Positions 1 to 7,055 of a DNA stretch of 18,501 nucleotides are shown piece by piece. The DNA is from an uncultured Pseudomonadota bacterium. Its GTDB lineage: Bacteria > Myxococcota_A > Polyangia > HGW-17. The stretch lies in NCBI GenBank assembly GCA_938004375.1, contig CALKWH010000217.1, positions 1 through 18,501 of the forward strand. The letters are read 5' to 3'. Under the pieces are notes generated by a model. The model saw only the letters and a list, made by a program, of their open reading frames with translations, was not told the DNA's origin and ran no database searches. The position numbers and the translations under genes were made by a program. Every line of letters begins with the position of its first letter. The stretch's first letter is position 1.

Positions 1-1
1 T

Positions 2-481
2 GACCAGAATTCCCCTGTTCAGGTAGGTGTGGGCACGAACTGGAGCGCGGTGAGTCCCGGGGGCAATCATTCGTGCGGATGGAGAACCGATGGCACGTTG
101 TGGTGCTGGGGATATAATTCAAGTGGTCAACTCGGTATTGGTAACACCCTGCGCCAGAGCTCCCCGGTTCAGGTCGGCACCGGCACGAACTGGAGTGAGG
201 CCAATTCTGGTGATAGGCACACCTGTGGTCGAAAAACTGATGGAACCTTGTGGTGCTGGGGAGCTAGTGCCATGGGGAGACTCGGCATCGGCAACGTGAC
301 CGACCAATCATTCCCCGTGCAGGTCGGAATTGGCACCAACTGGACCAAAGTGAGTGTTGGTTTTGCTTATTCCTGCGGGCTTACAACCGATGGTGCATCC
401 TGGTGCTGGGGTGATAACGACGATGGGCAACTTGGCATCGGAAGTACTGCAAACCAATTTACCCCTGTCCAAGTTCACTAG
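2..481 (+). CDS. RCC1-repeat protein, C-terminal part (5' end outside window)
   Basis: The frame is open from the left edge to a TAG at 479-481, so this is the 3' end of a longer gene. The 159 visible residues hold the tail of one RCC1-type repeat and three full ones, each about 50 residues, with the recurring signature C-G-x-x-T-D-G-x-x-W-C-W-G followed by GQLGIGN and SPVQVG..TNW. RCC1 repeats fold as propeller blades, with seven normally closing the ring, so at least three blades lie upstream. The repeats closely match the RCC1 half of the lipoprotein at 7056-9407 on the opposite strand, including the SPVQV end. By analogy I infer a secreted or lipid-anchored surface protein with a cysteine-rich stalk, but that part is not visible. 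Ligand or partner is unknown. Confidence 0.85.
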   Translation, partial: DQNSPVQVGVGTNWSAVSPGGNHSCGWRTDGTLWCWGYNSSGQLGIGNTLRQSSPVQVGTGTNWSEANSGDRHTCGRKTDGTLWCWGASAMGRLGIGNVTDQSFPVQVGIGTNWTKVSVGFAYSCGLTTDGASWCWGDNDDGQLGIGSTANQFTPVQVH

Positions 482-520
482 ATACAGACCTGCGGCCTGA
501 TATTTCGACTTCAATTTCAA

Positions 521-548
521 TTGACTCCTCACCCGCTCGTGCTATGCA
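521..548 (+). promoter_or_regulatory. Possible sigma-70-like promoter of the small lipoprotein gene
   Basis: TTGACT at 521-526 and TATGCA at 543-548 are separated by 16 bases, about 30 bases before the ATG at 580. The -35 is good and the -10 is weak. The decayed copy at 1628-1770 keeps the sequence from the -10 onward but lacks the -35. Confidence 0.3.
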
Positions 549-579
549 CGCTTGGACGTTGTGCCGAAAGTGAGGCGCC

Positions 580-1290
580 ATGCGAACACGACTGTTGCTA
601 CTGATCATCCTGCTGACGTGGTTGCCCGCCGGGTGCGAGGACGAACTGACCGCGGCGGACTGCGAGGCTCTCACCGACGAAGCCGCCTGCGAGAAGAAGG
701 GCTGCACCTTCGTGCACGTCAGTCGGGCCATCATGGACGGCGCGGTCTGCGTGGCCGCCGAGCGGCACCCGGCGTGCATCCTGGCGGGCGAGAGCGTCAA
801 CAACATGATGAGCGCGGTCTGTCGGGATCTGCCCGACGGCTGCTACGAATTCATTGTGTTCGGGAACGCCCACTGGGCCGACGGTTGGGAGGCCTGCGAG
901 GGGGACATCTTCAACCTGTGTGACGGCCCGATCGTGGCATGCGGCGGCCTGACCGACCGGACCGCCTGCGAGGCGTCGTACTGCTACTGGGCCGGGCCGG
1001 TGCGCGTCGGCGTCATCGACGACCAGGGCGCCTGCACGGGCTGGGAGCCGCAGACCACGGGCCTTTGTCTCACCCCGGAGCCGTACCTGACGTACTTCGA
1101 AGGGGAGAACGAATTCGACGGTTGGGCCGAGAGAGAACGCTTCTTCTCGGTGGAACCGGTCGACGGCCCGCGTCGCGTCTACGCGTTCACGGTGCACTCG
1201 TACGCAGATTTCTCGTCGGGCCCGCCGGCCATCCCCGACGAGTGGCGCACCTGCGACAGCGCCACCACCGCCCCCTGTTCCTGCCCCTAG
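580..1290 (+). CDS. Small cysteine-rich lipoprotein, unknown function
   Basis: The protein has 236 residues. It starts MRTR, then a Leu/Ile-rich hydrophobic stretch and a lipobox-like LPAGC with Cys19 as the probable lipidation site (Pro at -3 is not ideal). The mature part is acidic and Cys-rich. A short motif occurs twice, at about residues 27-43 and 120-138: C..LTD..ACE...C followed by an aromatic or hydrophobic residue. This spacing recalls PSI/plexin-like cysteine modules, but the match is too short to assign a family. A weak GTGAGG lies upstream of the ATG. The gene follows the RCC1 gene in the same direction after 98 bases and ends in a hairpin terminator, so it is probably a single unit. 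A frameshifted copy of its 5' end lies at 1628-1770. It is likely exported and membrane-anchored; role unknown. Confidence 0.8.
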   Translation: MRTRLLLLIILLTWLPAGCEDELTAADCEALTDEAACEKKGCTFVHVSRAIMDGAVCVAAERHPACILAGESVNNMMSAVCRDLPDGCYEFIVFGNAHWADGWEACEGDIFNLCDGPIVACGGLTDRTACEASYCYWAGPVRVGVIDDQGACTGWEPQTTGLCLTPEPYLTYFEGENEFDGWAERERFFSVEPVDGPRRVYAFTVHSYADFSSGPPAIPDEWRTCDSATTAPCSCP

Positions 1291-1313
1291 AACACCGGGT
1301 GTTCATTCTTTTT
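1290..1313 (+). terminator. Rho-independent terminator after the small lipoprotein gene
   Basis: GAACACC and GGTGTTC form an inverted repeat around a single G at 1290-1304, realistically a 5-bp stem with a five-base loop. ATTC and five T residues (1309-1313) follow. The stem begins at the last base of the TAG stop codon. Confidence 0.65.
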
Positions 1314-1350
1314 GCCTGGAATCTCTTCAGGTCCGGATTTTTGCTTTAGT

Positions 1351-1370
1351 CGAAATCGAAATCGAAATCG
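1351..1370. repeat. Hexanucleotide tandem repeat (CGAAAT)3CG
   Basis: Three perfect copies of CGAAAT plus CG lie just downstream of the lipoprotein gene. A degenerate run of the complementary hexamer (ATTTCG, ACTTCA, ATTTCA) is present at 502-519 in the previous intergenic gap. No function is evident. Confidence 0.6.
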
Positions 1371-1390
1371 TGAGCAGACCGATGGCGCCC

Positions 1391-1484
1391 TCACGCCAAC
1401 GGCATCAGCGCGAACACGCCCCAGCCCAGGTACTCGCGGGTGTAGGCGGCGTGGCGCTCGGGCTCGGTGTCCAGGTTGGCCCGG
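1391..1484 (-). pseudogene. 94-bp copy of the 3' end of the methyltransferase gene
   Basis: These 94 bases match 4512-4605 at 91 positions with no gaps (differences at 1418, 1470 and 1471). The match starts exactly at the TGA stop codon (minus strand) and stops abruptly at 1484, where thrombospondin-like coding sequence begins on the other strand. Read on the minus strand it still encodes the last 30 residues of the methyltransferase with one replacement (Thr to Asp); the other difference is silent. There is no 5' part, so it is a non-functional fragment. It is a direct repeat with the intact gene, about 3.1 kb apart. Confidence 0.85.
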
Positions 1485-1590
1485 GACGGGGACGGCATAG
1501 AGAACGACGAAGACAATTATCCCAAGCGGCCCAATCCGGACCAGGCCGACTCCCCAAAAACGGCGTCGATGACGTCTACGATTACCATAG
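1485..1590 (+). pseudogene. Remnant of a thrombospondin type 3 repeat protein
   Basis: From 1485 the plus strand reads DGDGIENDEDN, then Y-P and NPDQAD, which follows the calcium-binding thrombospondin type 3 consensus. A one-base frame change near 1555 leads into NGVDDVYDY, matching the consensus continuation DGVDDVCD. In both blocks the position normally occupied by Cys reads Tyr. No start codon belongs to this frame and similarity fades after about 1590. Such repeats normally occur in long secreted proteins, so this is an isolated decayed scrap. Its 5' edge directly abuts the methyltransferase fragment. Confidence 0.65.
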
Positions 1591-1627
1591 GGCCACGCTT
1601 TCCATCATCCGGAGGGGGCGGGGGTGT

Positions 1628-1770
1628 GCGATGCACGCATGGCTGTGCAGCCGAAAGATTGGAGCCATGCGAACAGACTGTTTTCTTCTTCCACTTCCGT
1701 TGATGCTCGCCCGCGGGGTGCGAGGGAAACGCTCGCCGCCGCGGCCTGCGAGGGCCTCGCGATCAATTTG
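1628..1770 (+). pseudogene. Decayed second copy of the small lipoprotein gene's 5' end
   Basis: This stretch aligns base by base with about 541-685, covering the leader, the ATG and about the first 35 codons of the lipoprotein gene at 580. Shared landmarks are ATGCACGC, GCCGAAAG, CCATGCGAACA, GACTGTT, CGGGGTGCGAGG and CTGCGAGG. One base is missing after ATGCGAACA and further small indels break the frame; beyond about 1770 no similarity remains. It is a truncated pseudogene directly upstream of the promoter of the 1827 gene. Confidence 0.75.
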
Positions 1771-1780
1771 AAAACACCGG

Positions 1781-1809
1781 TTGACAATTTCAACTCTTCA
1801 AGTAATTTT
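1781..1809 (+). promoter_or_regulatory. Probable promoter of the SBBP lipoprotein gene
   Basis: A perfect TTGACA lies at 1781-1786, followed after 17 bases by AATTTT at 1804-1809. The -10 match is poor, but the region is strikingly AT-rich against its surroundings and lies 18 bases before the ATG at 1827, so the transcript leader would be very short. Confidence 0.4.
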
Positions 1810-1826
1810 TTCATTGGGAGAAAAAC

Positions 1827-4454
1827 ATGAAAAAATCAATCATTGCCATTTCCATGCTGGTCGTCGGTTGGGGCTGTGAAACGAAGACCACGATCACCAA
1901 GACATGTGGTGACGGTTTTCTGGACCCCGGAGAAGAGTGCGACTCCACGATCGGGGACCACACCTGTGCGTCCCTGGGTCATTACAATATGCTCGGGACG
2001 CTCACGTGCGGCTCCGACTGCCTGTTCGACCGCTCGGGCTGTGGCGGGCGCTGCGGTGACGACGCGGTAAACGCCACGGACGGAGAGGAATGCGACGGCA
2101 TATTTCTGAGCGGACAGACTTGTCAAAGCCTGGGGTTCGGTGGCGGAACTCTCACATGTGATGCTGACTGCACTTTCAACACGGACGGCTGTTCGAATTC
2201 GTGCGGGAACGGGTATGTGGAGGGCGAGGAGCAGTGTGACGATTCCAACCCGAACGACAACGATGGATGTTCCTCCACCTGTCAGATCGAAGCCGGATGG
2301 GATTGCGTCGACAGCAATCCGAGCCTTTGCAGTCCGATTTGCCAGAACGGTTTGGCGAGTGGAAGCGAGGAATGTGACCAGGACGACCTCCGGAACCAGA
2401 CCTGTCTGAGCCTTGGGTATTATGGAGGGGTTCTGACGTGCACAACGAATTGCGAATTGGATCTGTCCTCTTGTGAGTTGGCTGGGCGTTGTGGGGATGG
2501 TTCCATTCAGGAAGACGACGGAGAAGTTTGCGATGGGAGCAATTTGAATGGCCAATCCTGTGAATTGTTGGGCTACTACGGCGGTCAATTGGCTTGCGGA
2601 GCCGATTGTTCATCTTATGATATCAGCAACTGCATTTCGGCCGGAAGATGCGGCGACGCGACCGTTCAGGTCGGTCATGAAGATTGTGATGGATTCAACT
2701 TGAACGGCAATAGTTGTCAAAGCCTGGGCTATTACGGTGGGACTCTGTTCTGTACGCAGGACTGCCGATATTTTGCGGAAAATTGCCTCGCCTTCGGTTC
2801 CTGCGGGGATGGGACCATTCAGACGAATTTCGGTGAGGTCTGTGACGGAGAAGACCTGAACGCCCAATCCTGTGTGAGCCTGGGGTATCATCCGGGGACC
2901 TTGGCGTGCAGCGGCAACTGTTCTTTTGACACCACCGCTTGCGACGGCATCTGCGGGGATGGGGTGCTGCAATCCTCCTTCGAGCAGTGTGACGGCGGAA
3001 ACCTTGACGGCCAGGACTGCGAACTGCAGGGGAGATATCCGGGAACCCTCTCGTGCGGTACGAATTGCAATTTCAATTTCGACAATTGCGGGGGTTATTG
3101 CGGAGATGGTGTCCGCCAGAGTTCTTACGAGGAATGCGACGGGCAATTGCCTCTTGGGACCAACTGCATTTCCCGACAGAAATTTTTCGGCACGCCTGCT
3201 TGCAGTGGACTTTGCGGCTTGGCCGATGGCACTTGCAGAACCACGGATTTGTCGGGAACATCAGAATTTGATTATGGCTATGCCATCGCGCTCGACGCCA
3301 ATTACAACGTGTATGTGACCGGGGCGGCATCCTCCTCGTTGGATGGTCAATCATTCTTCGGAAATACCGATATTGTTTTGATCAAGTACGACAGAAACGG
3401 AGCGAAGGTCTGGACCAGGCAATGGGGCACGAGCGCATTGGACACTGGCTATGGTGTTTCAGTGGATTCGTCAGGAAATGTCTTTGTCGCCGGCAGAACC
3501 GCTGGAGCGTTGGACGGGCAGACCGCTGCAGGCAATTTTGATATTTTTCTGACCAAATATAACGCCGATGGATCGAAACTCTGGACACGCCAATGGGGAA
3601 CTACCGATGAAGATACCGCGTATGGAGTGGCCGTGGACAGTTCCGGCAACGCATACGTCACCGGCATGACCCGCGGCGCGCTCAACGGTCAGACCTCCGC
3701 CGGGAACGCGGATATCTTCCTGACCAAGTACGATTCCAACGGCACCCATCAGTGGACCATACAGCAAGGAACGGCTTCGGCGGACTACGGGCGGGCCGTC
3801 GCGGTGAACCTCGGCACCGGCTATGTGGTGATCACGGGGGAGGTCTGGGGATCGCTTCATAGTCAGACCTGGGGTGGCGGCAATGATGTGTTCGTAACCA
3901 AGTATTCACCATCCGGGAACCGCAGTTGGACCAAACAATTCAGTTCCGGCGGCACGAATAATGAGTATGCGCGAGGCATCAGCCACACGGGCAATCACGT
4001 CACGATCGTTGGATATTCGTATGGCGCCATGCCCGGACTGACGAAGATTGGCGGTTCCGACATCATTTTATTGAGGCTATTCGACAGTGATGGAGGTCTT
4101 GTGTTGACTCGCCAATATGGCACCACCGCCGATGACAATGCATATGGACTGGTCGCAGATCTGTTTGGATGGAATTTTTACGTCACCGGAAAAACCGCCG
4201 GCGCGCTGGACGGCAATCCTCATGCCGGAGGGGAGGATATCTTCCTGACGAAATTCGATTCCAGCGGCAACAAGTTGTGGTCTAGGCAATGGGGGACCTC
4301 CGGCAACGAAGTCGGCAACGGAATCGCGACGGATTCCACCAGCGGGACCACGGGCAATTTGTTCATCGTCGGCACCACCAACGGCAACCTCAACGGACGG
4401 ACGAACAGCGGTTCGTCGGATATTTTTCATCTGTTCCAGCCATACATCCCATAG
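1827..4454 (+). CDS. Surface lipoprotein: nine Cys-rich repeats plus seven-bladed SBBP propeller
   Basis: The protein has 875 residues. The ATG follows GGGAG by six bases. Residues 1-16 form a signal peptide and Cys17, in VGWGC (a loose lipobox), is the likely lipidation site. The mature protein starts C-E-T-K-T, as in its paralog at 7056-9407. Residues about 27-470 hold nine cysteine-rich units built on CGDG...EECDG..L.GQ.C.SLGYYGG.L.C...C......C, six Cys each. The third unit is a classic DUF4215/Myxococcus repeat (ECD/QCDD-DNDGCSSTC-GWDC). Residues about 474-875 hold seven SBBP blades (YG.AVDSSGN.YVTG..GALDGQ..AG..DIFLTKYD..G...WTRQWGT), enough for a closed propeller. I infer a disulfide-stiffened stalk carrying a propeller head outside the membrane; its target is unknown. 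It converges on the methyltransferase gene 57 bases downstream. Confidence 0.93.
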   Translation: MKKSIIAISMLVVGWGCETKTTITKTCGDGFLDPGEECDSTIGDHTCASLGHYNMLGTLTCGSDCLFDRSGCGGRCGDDAVNATDGEECDGIFLSGQTCQSLGFGGGTLTCDADCTFNTDGCSNSCGNGYVEGEEQCDDSNPNDNDGCSSTCQIEAGWDCVDSNPSLCSPICQNGLASGSEECDQDDLRNQTCLSLGYYGGVLTCTTNCELDLSSCELAGRCGDGSIQEDDGEVCDGSNLNGQSCELLGYYGGQLACGADCSSYDISNCISAGRCGDATVQVGHEDCDGFNLNGNSCQSLGYYGGTLFCTQDCRYFAENCLAFGSCGDGTIQTNFGEVCDGEDLNAQSCVSLGYHPGTLACSGNCSFDTTACDGICGDGVLQSSFEQCDGGNLDGQDCELQGRYPGTLSCGTNCNFNFDNCGGYCGDGVRQSSYEECDGQLPLGTNCISRQKFFGTPACSGLCGLADGTCRTTDLSGTSEFDYGYAIALDANYNVYVTGAASSSLDGQSFFGNTDIVLIKYDRNGAKVWTRQWGTSALDTGYGVSVDSSGNVFVAGRTAGALDGQTAAGNFDIFLTKYNADGSKLWTRQWGTTDEDTAYGVAVDSSGNAYVTGMTRGALNGQTSAGNADIFLTKYDSNGTHQWTIQQGTASADYGRAVAVNLGTGYVVITGEVWGSLHSQTWGGGNDVFVTKYSPSGNRSWTKQFSSGGTNNEYARGISHTGNHVTIVGYSYGAMPGLTKIGGSDIILLRLFDSDGGLVLTRQYGTTADDNAYGLVADLFGWNFYVTGKTAGALDGNPHAGGEDIFLTKFDSSGNKLWSRQWGTSGNEVGNGIATDSTSGTTGNLFIVGTTNGNLNGRTNSGSSDIFHLFQPYIP

Positions 4455-4511
4455 GACGCAGTGGTAACCCTTGCCTGGGTTCAGTTCCTGGTCATGGACT
4501 TTTCCTGCCGT

Positions 4512-5261
4512 TCACGCCAACGGCATCAGCGCGAACACCCCCCAGCCCAGGTACTCGCGGGTGTAGGCGGCGTGGCGCTCGGGCTCGGTGGTCAGGTTGG
4601 CCCGGACCTCGGGGGCGAAGTCGTCGTCGGGGTTGGCGTCGAGCCAGCGGCGCATGGTGAGCCACTTGGCGGCCTCGTACCGGTCCCAGCCGTCCTCGTC
4701 GGCCAGCACCATCTCGACCACGTCGCAGCCCAGGCGGCGAAACGACGCGAGGAGCTCGGGGAGCACGAGGAAATCCGAGGTGGCCTTGGCCTCACACTTC
4801 CGGGCGACCTCCTCGGTGGGCGGCAGCTGCCGCCAGTAGGGCTCGCCGATTAAAATGATGCCGCCGGGCTGCAGGCTGCGCTTCAGCAGCTCGTAGGTGC
4901 CGGCCACGCCGCCCCCGATCCAGGTGGCGCCGACGCAGGCGGCCAGGCCGACCTTCTGGTCGCTGACGTGCCCCGCGGCGTCCCCGTGAAGGAACGTGAC
5001 CCGGTCGGCGACGCCGAGCTCCGCGGCGCGGAGCCGGGCCTGCCCGGTGAACAACGGGCTCAGGTCGACGCCGGTGCCGACGATTCCGTGGTCCCGCGCC
5101 CAGGTGCACAGCATCTCGCCGGAGCCGCTCCCCAGGTCGAGCACCCGGGTCCCGGGCGCCAGGCGCAGCGCCGCGCCGAGGGTGGCCAGCTTCTCGGGGG
5201 TGAAAGGGTTGTGGATACGATGGGCGCTCTCGGAGATGGTGAAGATGCGTGGGATGTCCAT
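4512..5261 (-). CDS. Class I SAM-dependent methyltransferase
   Basis: From the ATG at 5261 the protein has 249 residues and starts MDIPRIFTIS. SAM-binding motif I is VLDLGSGSGEM (about residues 40-50). An acidic strand end follows in GTGVDLS (about 63-68), then HGDAA (92-96) and the post-motif LQPGGIILIGEPYW (130-143), as in Methyltransf_11/25-type enzymes. The substrate cannot be read from the sequence; the Trp- and Tyr-rich C-terminal half is probably the acceptor side. The frame stays open upstream to a GTG at 5366, but the added residues are Arg/Pro-rich and lack the fold's features, so I prefer 5261 although no strong ribosome site precedes it. It is convergent with the 1827 gene and divergent from 5479. 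Its last 94 bases are duplicated at 1391-1484. Confidence 0.88.
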   Translation of the reverse strand: MDIPRIFTISESAHRIHNPFTPEKLATLGAALRLAPGTRVLDLGSGSGEMLCTWARDHGIVGTGVDLSPLFTGQARLRAAELGVADRVTFLHGDAAGHVSDQKVGLAACVGATWIGGGVAGTYELLKRSLQPGGIILIGEPYWRQLPPTEEVARKCEAKATSDFLVLPELLASFRRLGCDVVEMVLADEDGWDRYEAAKWLTMRRWLDANPDDDFAPEVRANLTTEPERHAAYTREYLGWGVFALMPLA

Positions 5262-5371
5262 GGGGCGATCTGATACCACCGATTCGACGATCCCCGCAAG
5301 TTTGCGGTTGGTCACCGCGGGCGGTCCGGGAGGAGCACGCCTCCTGACCGTTGCACCACTTTGCACACAAG

Positions 5372-5383
5372 AACTGGCCAGTT
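5372..5383. promoter_or_regulatory. Palindrome in the divergent intergenic gap, possible operator
   Basis: AACTGGCCAGTT is a perfect 12-bp palindrome between the divergent methyltransferase (start 5261) and lipoprotein (start 5479) genes. A second palindrome, CGTATACG, lies at 5398-5405, and TTGCAC occurs twice with a 10-base period at 5351-5366. No convincing promoter pair could be placed, so a regulatory role is inference. Confidence 0.3.
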
Positions 5384-5478
5384 GTTCCGACCTGTGACGT
5401 ATACGGTCGTGCCTGCGAACCCGGGTGGGTGATCTTGGCCCCCGGTCCCTCGCAGGAAACCCGGAAAGGAAATGCCTG

Positions 5479-6606
5479 ATGTTCCGCTCGCGCCCCCGCC
5501 CCGGATGGTGTTTCGCCCTCTGCCTGTGCCTCTTTCCGGCGGGGTTGGCGTGCGGATCCGGCGCCGGATCCGGTCCCCCGCGGCTTCCTCACCCTCCACC
5601 GCACCGGGCTCCGACGGTCTCCTTCGAGCCCCTGGTGATGACCGACGATCCGGAGGTCCCCGTCCAGGAGGCCCTGGCCGATGGTTATGAAAAGCGATTT
5701 CCCTTGCGGACCCACGTTCTTTCCATCTCGAGGGCGTCCTGGGTGCGCAGGGGAAGACCCGTCCTTCGTTCGGACGATGCCGACCCGGCGTCCCCCGGGG
5801 AACGCCGGCTCCTGGTGGTTCTTCAACGGCACCCGGAATCGGTGCGGGTGATTCTGGATTCCCACGAGGTGCGTCTGGCCGCGTACTTTCCCCTCGGGGC
5901 CCTGCAGCCGACCCCGGTGGCTCCCCTGAAGCTCTGGCAGGACCGGGAGCCCTCCGCCTCCGAAGCGGGGATCATCGTCCATCCCTCCGTGGATGGGCGT
6001 TGGAGGCGGCGCCGGGACGGATTCTGGCTGTTCAGGCACCACCGCGAGGGGGTCCATTTTTCGGGCCGGCTGCCCGTGTCCCAGGTGACCTGGGTGTTTG
6101 ACCCGGAGACCATCCCCGCGAGGAATACCAGAGTCACCCATCTGCTCCGAAACAGCACAGGGATCCTGGACAGGCCCTCCGGAACCCGACTGGCCTGGGT
6201 CCATGAGAATGACGTGGCCACCTGGAATCGCCGTGTCCGGGTCATCAGAGAGGAGAAAGAGCATGTCCTCGTGGTGCTCGACGAGAAGGAGTACCGCATT
6301 CAGGGGTGGGTGAAAAACACGGAGCTCAAACCAATCCCGCATTCGATGCACACGGGAACGATTGGTTACGGCGCCACGGGAGGATGGGGATCCTCGCGAA
6401 GCGTCGTGGTGGAGGCCGGCACCTGGCTGCACGCCTGCCCCCATGGTCCCCGGGTGGGGATCGTCAAAAAGCGCACCTACTTCATGGACGAATTCGGCCT
6501 CGCGAAGGGCTACCGCCAGCTCTTCCGGTATGATCCCTGGTGGCGCGTCGGGTACTCGGTGTGCGTCGCCGAATCCGATCTGGTAAAGACCGGAACCACG
6601 CCCTGA
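5479..6606 (+). CDS. Putative lipoprotein with SH3-like segments, unknown function
   Basis: The ATG at 5479 is chosen because AGGA (5467-5470) lies eight bases upstream and the frame then opens with a signal peptide; an earlier in-frame start at 5425 would put 18 charged residues before it. The protein has 375 residues. A hydrophobic segment at 10-24 ends at Cys25 in GLAC, an off-consensus lipobox, so either lipidation or ordinary cleavage is possible. A Gly/Ser/Pro linker follows. The segment around residues 230-280 (V.R.VRVIREEKEHVLVVL..K.YRIQGWV....L) has the strand pattern and closing GWV of bacterial SH3-like domains. Earlier and later segments show similar but weaker patterns, so a tandem of two or three is possible. 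Function is unknown; I infer an envelope protein. Confidence 0.75.
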   Translation: MFRSRPRPGWCFALCLCLFPAGLACGSGAGSGPPRLPHPPPHRAPTVSFEPLVMTDDPEVPVQEALADGYEKRFPLRTHVLSISRASWVRRGRPVLRSDDADPASPGERRLLVVLQRHPESVRVILDSHEVRLAAYFPLGALQPTPVAPLKLWQDREPSASEAGIIVHPSVDGRWRRRRDGFWLFRHHREGVHFSGRLPVSQVTWVFDPETIPARNTRVTHLLRNSTGILDRPSGTRLAWVHENDVATWNRRVRVIREEKEHVLVVLDEKEYRIQGWVKNTELKPIPHSMHTGTIGYGATGGWGSSRSVVVEAGTWLHACPHGPRVGIVKKRTYFMDEFGLAKGYRQLFRYDPWWRVGYSVCVAESDLVKTGTTP

Positions 6607-6658
6607 CCCCCATCTTTCCCGCGCGTTCGCGGTCGCGGCGGCGTGGTGTCAGGAACGG

Positions 6659-6950
6659 TCAGAAGTGCCATCCGACGGCGAGCTGGAGCCAGGGGATCAC
6701 GGGGTACTTCAGGCGCTCGCCGGCGTAGGCGGCGGCCTCGATCGAGAACGTGAACCCCGAAGCGCCCAGGTAGTGCAGCCCGACAGGGGCGTACACGAGC
6801 GCGCTCCACGTGCCGTCACCGGCGTCGTCCAAGAAGGAGAAGTCCTTCATGGCCACGCCCTGGACGCCGACGTACATCGTCCAGCGGCGGTCGGGGGCGT
6901 CGTTGAAGTGCCAGTGGGCGCCGGCGTGGGCGGCGCCCATTTCTCCGCCA
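6659..6950 (-). pseudogene. C-terminal remnant of an outer-membrane beta-barrel protein
   Basis: The minus strand reads about 97 residues with alternating hydrophobic/polar strands and Gly/aromatic girdles (GAHWHFND, RRWTMYVGVQGV, TWSALVYAPVGLHYLG, FTFSIEAAAYAG). It ends in W-H-F at a TGA (6659-6661). A terminal aromatic residue is the usual barrel-assembly signal of outer-membrane proteins. There is no signal peptide and too few strands for a barrel, and coding character ends at about 6950. It could be read from an ATG at 6940, but the product would be only four or five strands. I call it a 5'-truncated gene fragment. Confidence 0.6.
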
Positions 6951-6952
6951 GC

Positions 6953-7003
6953 CAATTACCCGCCGAGGGCGTGACCTGCTCCCTCACCTGCACCGCCGAC
7001 TGA
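6953..7003 (+). pseudogene. Tail of a lost cysteine-containing protein
   Basis: The plus frame ends GVTCSLTCTAD then TGA (7001-7003), with GC-rich third positions. The Cys spacing resembles the last unit of a cysteine-rich repeat protein. It starts exactly where the opposite-strand barrel fragment stops, so both appear to be leftovers at one deletion or recombination joint. The piece is short and the call tentative. The bases from 7004 to 7055 show nothing else. Confidence 0.35.
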
Positions 7004-7055
7004 AGCCGGGACCTGTCCGCCTGCGTGATCCCGCAGTGATCGCACTAAGAATGGA

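Noticed and set aside
1391-1770. Series of captured gene ends resembling integron cassettes
   Set aside because: The pieces lie in both orientations, lack attC-like structures between them and there is no integrase, so recombination remnants explain them better.
5262-5366. Longer methyltransferase start at GTG 5366
   Set aside because: The extra 35 residues are Arg/Pro-rich and precede the MDIPRIFTIS block that looks like the natural start; they would also occupy the divergent regulatory gap.
4792-6444. 550-codon open frame on the minus strand across the SH3-like lipoprotein
   Set aside because: The product is Gly/Arg/Pro-rich without domains and overlaps both the methyltransferase and the plus-strand lipoprotein, which have better starts and protein-like sequence.
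7004-7055. Terminator for the RCC1 lipoprotein gene
   Set aside because: Only short imperfect complementarity around repeated GTGATC-type sequence is present, with no T-run; nothing convincing was found.
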